From Rana temporaria (lineage: Eukaryota > Chordata > Amphibia > Anura > Ranidae): 64,000 bases of DNA. The position numbers and the translations under genes are program-made. Below are positions 56,965 through 64,000 of the stretch, in pieces; position 1 is the stretch's first letter, and each line of letters opens with the position of its first letter. The stretch is from the NCBI RefSeq assembly GCF_905171775.1, contig NC_053490.1, positions 16,473,752-16,537,751 of the forward strand, in the 5' to 3' direction. The notes under the pieces were generated by a model. It worked only from the letters and a program-made list of their open reading frames with translations, ran no database searches and was not told the origin of the DNA.

Positions 56965-57737
56965 AGCCTCGTACACACGATCGGTCCATCCGATGAGAAC
57001 GGTCTGAAGGACCGTTGTCATAGGTTAACCGATGAAGCTGACTGATGGTCCGTCACGCCTACACACCCTCGGTTGAAAAAACTGATCGTGTAAGAACGCG
57101 GTGACGTAAAACACAACGACGTGTTGAAAAAAACGAAGTTCAATGCTTCCAAGCATGCAAAAATACAAAGGGAACTTGGACAGCCGCACTCCAAAAATCT
57201 TCTTTTAATTAAAATCGATCACAAAATGAACATGCCACAGCAAAAAAATTGGAACAAAAGCCAACGTTTCGCACTGTAGCTATGACTAAGCACTAAGCAA
57301 ACATTAGCTTTTGTTCCAAATTTTTTGCTGTGGTGTGTTCATTTTGTGATCGATTTTTAATTAAAAGAACATTTTTGGAGTGCGGCTGTCCAAGTTTCCT
57401 TCGTATTTTTGCATCACTATTCCATTTCCGGCACCCATGGTTTGGTTCCAGTAAGGAGGTTCTTTGAAGACTACTGAGCGGTTATTTTCTCTCTCTACTT
57501 CCAAGCATGCGTCGACTTGATTCTGAGCATGCGTGGATTTTTAACCGATGGTTGTGCCTACTAACGATCGGTTTTGACCTATCGGTTAGGAATCCATCGG
57601 TTAAATTTAAAGCAAGTTGGCTTTTTTTTAACTGGTGGTTAAATAACCTATGGGGCCCACGCACGATCGGTTTTGACCGATGAAAACGGTCCATCAGACC
57701 GTTGTCCTCTGGTTAACCTATCGCGTGTACGAGGCCT
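56965..57737. mobile_element. TA-flanked MITE with nested foldback
   Basis: The copy has AGCCTCGTACACACGATCGG at the left and ATCGCGTGTACGAGGCCT at the right, with TA at 56963-56964 and 57738-57739. A 339-bp foldback (57159-57497) interrupts it. The interior resembles 33287-33708. Confidence 0.85.
57159..57497. mobile_element. foldback insert with 13-bp target duplication
   Basis: The direct repeat CTTCCAAGCATGC lies at 57146-57158 and 57498-57510. The insert starts AAAAATACAAAGGGAACTTG and folds back onto CAAGTTTCCTTCGTATTTTT near 57412. A roughly 85-bp unpaired tail follows. The long duplication is unusual for a DNA transposon and fits retroposition better. Confidence 0.72.
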
Positions 57738-57739
57738 TA

Positions 57740-57955
57740 AGCCTTGTACACACGTCCGAGGAACTCGACGGGCGAAACACATCGTTTTGCTTGTCGAGTT
57801 CCTTGTGAAGCCGCCGAGGATCTCGGCGAGCCAAATTTTCCCATTCCCGTCGAGGAAAAAGAAGACATGCTTTCTTTTTGGCCCGATGAGATCCTCAACG
57901 GTTTCCTTGTCGAAAAGTGTACACACGACCGGTTTCCTCTGCAAAGGCCGCCTCA
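57740..57955. mobile_element. partial TA MITE, 269-bp subfamily
   Basis: The left terminus AGCCTTGTACACACGTCC and internal CTCGACGGGCGAAACACATC match the 58460-58725 subfamily. The right end is lost where GCCTCAGCCTCTCAGCG begins. Confidence 0.75.
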
Positions 57956-58459
57956 GCCTCTCAGCGAGCCAGTGAGATGCTGAGGCGGCCGCTCCCAGCC
58001 CCTCCACAGCTCAGCACAGCACTCCAATGAGCATGGTGGAGCAGAAACGAGAGCTGCTGGCTGAAAGGCCGCAGCTCTCTGCTCGAGGAGGTGAGAGAAC
58101 TGAGCCATCATCGGTGTTCGTGGCTCGGTTCTCAGTGAAGAGGCGGCAGGGGACAGATGCAGCATCGGTCTGATGCTGCATCCACCTAGGTAAGTATGAA
58201 TATGTGATAAAAAAAAATCCAATACTTCTGTTTTAAAGAAAGCTCCTTGAAAAAAATCCATATACCCTGGGTGCTGAGTATGCAATAATATTTTCATCAT
58301 CAAAATAACACAGACCTTACCAGGGCAAGCTACAACCATTTTCTTCATACCGCATATCTCAAAAAAATAATCCAAGCAGTACCCACATACATAGGTCTCA
58401 CTGTTATACACACATATGTTTTGATATTCAATCACCATAGTAAAATGCTTTTAGGGTGA

Positions 58460-58725
58460 AGCCTCGTACACACGACTGAGCTCGACGGGTGAAACACATC
58501 GTTTTGCTCGTCGAGTTCCTTGTTAGGCTGTCGAGGAACTCGACAAGGCAAGTTTCTCCATTCCCGTCGAGGAAAAAGAAGACATGCTCTCTTTTTGGCT
58601 CGACGGGATCCTCGACAGTTTCCTCGTCGAAAAATGTACACACGACCGGTTTCCTCGGCAAAAAAAAATCCCAGCAAGTATCTTGCTGGTTTTTGCCGAG
58701 AAACTCGGTCGTGTGTACGAGGCCT
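58460..58725. mobile_element. TA-type MITE, 269-bp subfamily (intron C-D)
   Basis: A complete 266-bp copy with termini AGCCTCGTACACACGAC and GTCGTGTGTACGAGGCCT lies about 105 bp before the acceptor of exon D. Confidence 0.85.
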
Positions 58726-58831
58726 GACAGAATATTGACCCATTAATGTGAGTGCATTATTTCCATCTAATTTTGCATACTTGTTCTTTTGCTTTAAAAA
58801 CACTAAGAGACTCTTCTTTTACCATTCTTAG

Positions 58832-59812
58832 GTGTCTCGAGTGTGATCCTGTACTCCCTGGCCTTTGGTGACCCTCGTAGCCTTTTCTCTTTGGACCCTC
58901 GTACTGGAATATTGTCCACACATCGACCACTTGACCGAGAACAAGACGCTGAGCTTACTTTAGAAGTTCAAGCTCGTAGTGGGTCTCCTCCAGGATATAC
59001 CCGGGCCCGGATTAACTTGAAGATCACCGACATCAATGACAACCCACCAATTTTTGCTTTGTCCTCACATACATTGAGACTCCAAGGCTCCCCACCTACT
59101 GGATCTGTTATATTTACTGCTAAAGCAACAGACCCTGATACAGGAGCCAATGGACAGATCCATTATCAGATTGTATCACAGGGACCCTTTAGTGTTGACA
59201 GTTCAGGACAGATCCAGACTACTGGGCCCCTGACACAAGAAAATTATGAACTGCGTGTTCTTGCCCTTGATGGTGGATTTCCACAGCTGTCTTCTGAGTT
59301 AGAAGTCACCGTTCTTGTGCTGGAACAGGAATCTGAGCCAGCCTGTGGAGCCTCTGATTATCGCGTAGAGGTACGAGAAGGTAGCCCTCCAATGAGCCGG
59401 CTGGTGCAGGTGCAAGCTTTGCTTCCTGGTGGAAGGGAGAACCCTTTACGCTACAGGCTGAGACCAGACGCTGATGCCGTGGGGTTTAGCGTTGAGCCAG
59501 AGACTGGGTGGCTTTATGTACGAGGGGCCTTGGATCGAGAAAGTCGGGAAGTTTACATCCTGGCAGTCTTGGCCTCTGGGGGATCCGGCATCCGCACTGC
59601 CACTTGTACTGTGCGTGTTCGAGTGACTGATGAAAATGACAATGCTCCACGCCTTAGCGAGGAGAGGTATTTCATGAGTATTCCTGAGAATCGGCCCTCA
59701 GGGGAAATTGTGGGAAGGGTCAGTGCTATGGACAGAGATGCTGGTCAGAATGGACGTATTACTTACAGACTTCCAGCTCAAGAAACTGACTTCAGTATAC
59801 ACCCACATACTG
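58832..59812 (+). CDS. dchs1: large cadherin exon D (dachsous-like), more than three EC repeats
   Basis: This 981-bp exon (327 codons, phase 1-1) lies between ttcttag and GTAAGT. It encodes the end of one cadherin repeat with linker ITDINDNPPIF, a second repeat with ATDPDTGANG and a degenerate end (VLVLEQESEPACG), and a third ending in VTDENDNAPRL. It then starts a fourth (MSIPENRPSGEIVGRVSAMDRDAG) and stops in HPHTG. The LDRE motifs are present (PLDREQD, ALDRESR). The cysteine at the degenerate linker is a feature I associate with DCHS1 but could not verify. The frame is fully open with no stop or frameshift, so the gene appears functional. Confidence 0.93.
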
Positions 59813-59841
59813 GTAAGTGGCCATTTAGTAAGGAACATTCT

Positions 59842-60530
59842 GGGCCAGATTCACATAGAGATACACCGTCGTATCTCTGACTTAGGCCAGTCGTATCTAT
59901 GCGCCTGATTCATAGAATCAGTTACGCATAGATATGCCTAAGATCCGACAGGTGTAACTGTGTTACACCGTCGGATCTTAACTGCAATTTAAAAATGGCC
60001 GCGGGGGGCGTTCTCGCTGATTTACGCTGAGAAATATGTAAATCAGCGAGATACAACAAATTCACGAACGTACGCGGGCCCGACGCAGTGTTGTTACGTC
60101 GTTTACGTAGCGGTTTTTCCGGCGTATACTTACCCCTGCTTCTATGAGCCATGTTAAGTATAGCTGTCGTTCCCGCGTCGATTTCTTTTTTTTTTACGTC
60201 GTTTGCGTACGCCCATTCTCAAACCCCGCTCGTCGCAAGTTACGCTCACGCCGAAACCACTGACGTCCCAGTGGGAGCAATGCACGCCGGGAAAATTCGC
60301 GGACGGCGCATGCGCATTTAAATCTGCGCGGGGACGCACCTGATTTAAATAGTACACTCCCCCTAGCCGCGGAATTTGAGTTCCGCCGGGGGATTTACGA
60401 TCCGCCCCCGCAAGTTTGGAGGTAAGTGTTTCGTGAATTACCCACTTGCCTCTCAAACTTGCGGGAGCGGATCTTAAATCACATAGATCACGCGGATCTA
60501 AAGATCCGCTGATCTAAGTGGATCTAGCCC
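59842..60530. mobile_element. GGGCCAGATTCA element, copy 8 (fills intron D-E)
   Basis: This 689-bp copy has exact 3-bp duplication TCT (59839-59841, 60531-60533). It makes up most of the 808-bp intron between cadherin exons D and E. Confidence 0.9.
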
Positions 60531-60620
60531 TCTGTGTTTTGTTTTTTAATCCTGCAGCCATCAACTTAATTTTCCTCCAAAATTTCTTTTCACCAAATGT
60601 CCTACCTTCTGTCTCTATAG

Positions 60621-60808
60621 GAGAACTGTCTGTAAGAAGGAGTCTTGACCGGGAGCACCAGGCCAACTACCAGCTATTGGTCATTGCCCAAGATGGTGGA
60701 GCTCCTCCACGCAGTGTAACCGGAACCATCCATGTCTCCGTGTTGGATGAGAATGACAATCGTCCTGAGTTTTTGTACCCCATATCTGGAAGGGAAACAC
60801 CAATACAG
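60621..60808 (+). CDS. dchs1: cadherin exon E (dachsous-like), internal
   Basis: This is a 188-bp exon, phase 1 in and phase 0 out, bounded by tctctatag and GTGACA. It encodes GELSVRRSLDREHQANYQ and then IAQDGGAPPRSVTGTIHVSV with linker LDENDNRPEF, completing the repeat begun in exon D. It ends in a short extension (ISGRETPIQ) leading to the next repeat. The upstream intron is only 808 bp, and 689 bp of it is one MITE. The wording AQDGGxPPRS followed by a long linker before the next repeat is part of why DCHS1 is preferred. Confidence 0.88.
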
Positions 60809-60910
60809 GTGACAACAGGAAGACATGATAATTAATGATGTTCTCTGTTTAGTAATGGGGGAAGGTTTTGTTGGTGGGTACCATGATATCAGGGAAACTA
60901 TAGTGTTGTG

Positions 60911-62445
60911 CCGCGTACACACGATCATTTTTAGGCATGAAAAAAACGTTGTTTTTAAAAAATGTCATTTAAAATGATGGTGTGTGGGCTTCACGTCATT
61001 TTTCGGGTTCTGAAAAACGACAATTTTTTTTTCCGAACATGCTGCATTTTTTAACAACGTTTAAAACAATGACGTTTTTCGGGTTGTAAAAAATGATCGT
61101 GTGTGGGCTAAAACGACGTTAAAAACCCGCACATGCTCAGAAGCAAGTTATGAGACGGGAGCGCTCGTTCTGGTAAAACTACCATTCGTAATGGAGTAAG
61201 CACATTCATCACGCTGTAACAGACAGAAAAGCGCAAATCGTCTTTTACTAACAGGGAATCAGCTAAAGCAGCCACAATTGTGGCGTCATCCGCATGGAAC
61301 TTCCCCTTTATAGCGCCATCGTACGTGTTGTACGTCACCGCGCTTTGCTAGAGCATTTTTTTTAACCACTTCCGGACCGCCGCATGTACATTTACGTCGG
61401 CAGAATGCCACGGACAGGCACATTGGCGTACCTGTATGTCCCTGCCTAGACGTGGGTCGTACATGCGGCGGTTCCCATGGCTTCAGGAGCGATCCGGGAC
61501 GAGGGCGCGGCTATTCGTTTCTAGCCGCCCCCTCGCCATCGCTCCCCGGAGCTGAAGAACGGGGAGAGCCGTATGTAAACACGGCTTCCCCGTGCTTCAC
61601 TGTGGCGGCTGCGTCGATCGAGTGATCCCTTTTATAGGGAGACTCGATCGATGACATCAGACCTACAGCCACACCCCCCTACAATTGTAAACACACACTA
61701 GGTGAACCCTAACTCCTACAGCGCCCCCTGTGGTTAACTCCCAAACTTGCAACTGTCATTTTCACAATAAAGAATGCAATTTAAATGCATTTTTTGCTGT
61801 GAAAATGACAATGGTCCCAAAAATATGTCAAAATTGTCCGAAGTGTCCGCCATAATGTCGCAGTCACGAAAAAAAATCGCTGATCGCCGCCATTAGTAGT
61901 AAAAAAAAAAAAAAAGAATAATAAAACTATCCCCTATTTTGTAAACGCTATAAATTTTGCGCAAACCAATCGATAAACGCTTATTGCGATTTTTTTGACC
62001 AAAAATAGGTAGAAGAATACGTATCGGCCTAAACTGAGGAAAAACATTTTTTATATATGTTTTTGGGGGATATTTATTATAGCAACATTTTAAAAATATT
62101 GAATTTTTTTCAAAATTGTCGCTCTATTTTTGTTTATAGCGCAAAAAATAAAAAACGCAGAGGTGATCAAATACCACCAAAAGAAAGCTCTATTTGTGGG
62201 GAAAAAAGGACGCCAATTTTGTTTGGGAGCCACGTCGCACGACCGCGCAATTGTCTGTTAAAGCGACGCAGTGCCGAATTGTAAAAACCCCTTGGGTCAT
62301 TTAGCAGCATATTGGTCCGGTCCTTAAGTGGTTAAACTATGGTGTGTGGGCAACGTCGTTTTAATGATGAAGTTGGAAAAACGTTGTTTTTTTCTACAAG
62401 CCGAAAAACGTAGTTTTTTTTTTTCATGCCGAAAAATGATCGCAG
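60911..62445. mobile_element. TA-type MITE relative with nested TTAA element (fills intron E-F)
   Basis: The left end CCGCGTACACACGATCATTT and the right end AAAAATGATCGCAGC pair as inverted repeats with a TTTTTCATGCC-type arm. A TTAA-flanked element (61366-62331) is inserted inside. Together they occupy nearly all of intron E-F. Confidence 0.78.
61366..62331 (-). mobile_element. TTAA-flanked ~1 kb element (CCACTTA family), copy 4, nested
   Basis: The inverse-orientation copy has TTAA at 61362-61365 and 62332-62335, with ends CCACTTCCGGACC and GGTCCTTAAGTGG. It is nested in the MITE at 60911-62445. Confidence 0.87.
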
Positions 62446-62546
62446 CATTAGGAGGGGCACAATGTTTATAGTCACAATGAAATTGATTCTGCTATCTTCT
62501 CTCTTGACCAGAGCGTAATGTCCTTCTGTATCTTCTCTTTGCGTAG

Positions 62547-62643
62547 ATAATGGAGGGCAAAAGTTCAGGCATGTTTGCAGCATCGATCTTGGCAAAGGAT
62601 CCAGATGAGGGGGAGAATGGAACAGTCATCTACAGCTTGTCAG
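62547..62643 (+). CDS. dchs1: cadherin exon F (dachsous-like), internal
   Basis: This 97-bp exon (phase 0 in, phase 1 out) lies between ctttgcgtag and GTACCT. It encodes IMEGKSSGMFAASILAKDP, then DEGENGTVIYSLS, the first half of a cadherin repeat with the DxDxGxNG motif. The phase fits exon E exactly. The rest of the repeat must be encoded beyond 64000, because no further cadherin exon is visible between 62644 and the window end. Confidence 0.82.
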
Positions 62644-62721
62644 GTACCTCCCTCTACTACAAATAAAAAAGCTTCCACTGAGGTCCAATAAAGTAGATGT
62701 TGGAGGGTCAGTAAAGCTCTT

Positions 62722-63435
62722 GGGCCGGATTCAGAAAGAGTTTACGTCGGCGTATCTATTGATACGCCGCGTAAACTCTAGGATGCGCCGGCGTATCTAA
62801 TTTCTGTATTCAGAAAGTAAGATACGCCGAAATTTGGCTAAGATACGACTGACGTAAGACTCTTACGCCGTCGTATCTTAGTTGCATATTTACGCTGGCA
62901 GCTAGGTGGCGCTTCCGGAGATTTACGCATAGAATATGTAAATTAGGTAGATACGCCGATTCAGAAACGTACGTCCGCCCGGCGCATTTTTTTATGTCGT
63001 TTACGTAAGGCTTTTTCCGGCGTAAAGTTACCCCTGCTATATAAAGCGTAGCCAATGTTAAGTATGGACGTCGGGCCAGCGCCGATTTTTTTACGTTTTA
63101 CATCGTTTGCGTAAGTTACGTTCACGTCGAAAGCATTGACTATTTGCGGCGTAATTTGGAGCATGCGCACTGGGATACTTTCACGGATGGCGCATGCGCC
63201 GTTCGTTAAAAACGTCAAAGATGTGGGGTCACGATTAGTTAGCATACAACACGCCCCCTACCAGCCAGTTTTGAATTAGGCGGGCTTACGCCGGCCCATA
63301 TACGCTACGCCGACGTAACTTCGGGCGGAAATTGTTTCTAAATACGGGACATGCCTGTCAAAGTTACGGCGGCGTAGCGTATATGAGATACGCTACGCCA
63401 GCCTAAAGATAGGCATTTGTATCTGAATCCGGCCC
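62722..63435. mobile_element. GGGCCAGATTCA element, copy 9
   Basis: This 714-bp copy has termini GGGCCGGATTCAG / CTGAATCCGGCCC and exact 3-bp duplication CTT. It starts 78 bp after the donor of exon F. Confidence 0.9.
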
Positions 63436-63777
63436 CTTATTTTTACGGGATTTCACAGGCTTGATCTCCCTGTAGCAAGAGTGTACTTTGAAGTATCAAG
63501 TTGTATCAGTCCTTCAAAGGAGTCTGAACTCTCTAACAACTCCAACAGGGTGGGGAAACCCTAAAAATGGGTTCTTGCAGAAGGTGCAGCTGGCATGTCA
63601 GATGCAAAGACCCCATTGACAAGTGCAGAAATATAACAAGCTGAAATTTGACAAGGCAGTTGCATCCACCCAAGAGTCAAATAACAGCTCTGAGTGAACT
63701 GACCTTTAAAGCACAATTTTAGCTTTCTTTTTAAACTGTTATATTAGTCAGGGCGCAAATAAAATAAAGCCTTTAAG

Positions 63778-64000
63778 ACCCGGTTCACACTGGGGCGACT
63801 CGTCAGGCGACGCAGCCGCCTGACAAGTCGCTTCCCATTCTAGTGAATAGAACCGTTCTAATAGGAGCGACGCAAGTCGCTCCGACTTAGAAAAAGGTTC
63901 TTGTACTACTTTGGGGGCGATTCAGGGCGACCTGCAGTGACTTCTATACAGAAGTCATTTTGCAAGTCGCCTTAGATGTCGTCTTCATGTCGCCTGGCCG
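63778..64000. repeat. CGACTT-rich interspersed repeat, inverse copy at window edge
   Basis: It shares GGAGCGACGCAAGTCGCTCC and TTCTATACAGAAGTCA with 13801-14050. It continues past the window end. Confidence 0.75.

Larger units (their letters stand above)
56755..58236 (+). mobile_element. TTAA-type repeat (AAAGGAGAA...), composite copy 2
   Basis: It starts TTAAAGGAGAAGTCCAGCC and ends ACTTCTGTTTTAAAG. It contains the TA MITEs 56965-57737 and 57740-57955. Flanking halves (GTGACC/GATCCGTTTTC, AAGTCCGCT, ATGCTGCATCCACCTAGG) match composite copy 1 in order. Confidence 0.75.

Overview
This is vertebrate DNA, most likely from an anuran amphibian, probably a true frog (ranid-like). Six spliced exons of one giant cadherin gene lie in a sea of young, nested transposable elements and minisatellites. 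No bacterial or organellar genes, rRNA or CRISPR were seen. The frog assignment is an inference from the repeat landscape and was not checked against a database.

Host gene: from 39044 to 62643 (+ strand) six exons with canonical AG/GT borders and compatible phases (0-0, 0-1, 1-1, 1-1, 1-0, 0-1) join into 637 codons covering about seven extracellular cadherin repeats. The best match from family knowledge is dachsous (DCHS1-like). I find no cadherin exon in the first 39 kb, and the gene continues past the right part of the window.

Most notable element: two full-length LTR retrotransposons, 3897-7224 (- strand) and 26038-29341 (+ strand), each have an apparently identical LTR pair and one long ORF but no pol. 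The ORF encodes a gypsy/Gmr1-type Gag (hendecad coiled coil, SCAN-like capsid, CCHC knuckle) fused in frame to a C-terminal domain that looks like vertebrate HEXIM1/2, the 7SK-RNA-dependent inhibitor of P-TEFb. The element therefore resembles an acute transforming retrovirus, with pol replaced by a captured host transcription regulator. The minus copy is open (592 codons); the plus copy carries one nonsense codon.

Other mobile elements: a family of about 0.7 kb elements ending GGGCCAGATTCA (nine copies) with 3-bp target duplications; TA-flanked (Tc1/mariner-type) MITEs ending AGGCCTCGTACACACGA; four TTAA-flanked families; several hAT-type elements with exact 8-bp duplications; a solo LTR; a Tc1 transposase remnant; and two L2/CR1-type LINE fragments. 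Layout: 1-15.6 kb repeats and retrotransposon 1; 16.4-18.3 kb 40-bp minisatellite; 20.8-24.1 kb 27-bp minisatellite; 26.0-29.3 kb retrotransposon 2; 30-38.7 kb MITEs, solo LTR and a 31-bp minisatellite; 39-62.6 kb cadherin exons with introns built largely of nested elements.
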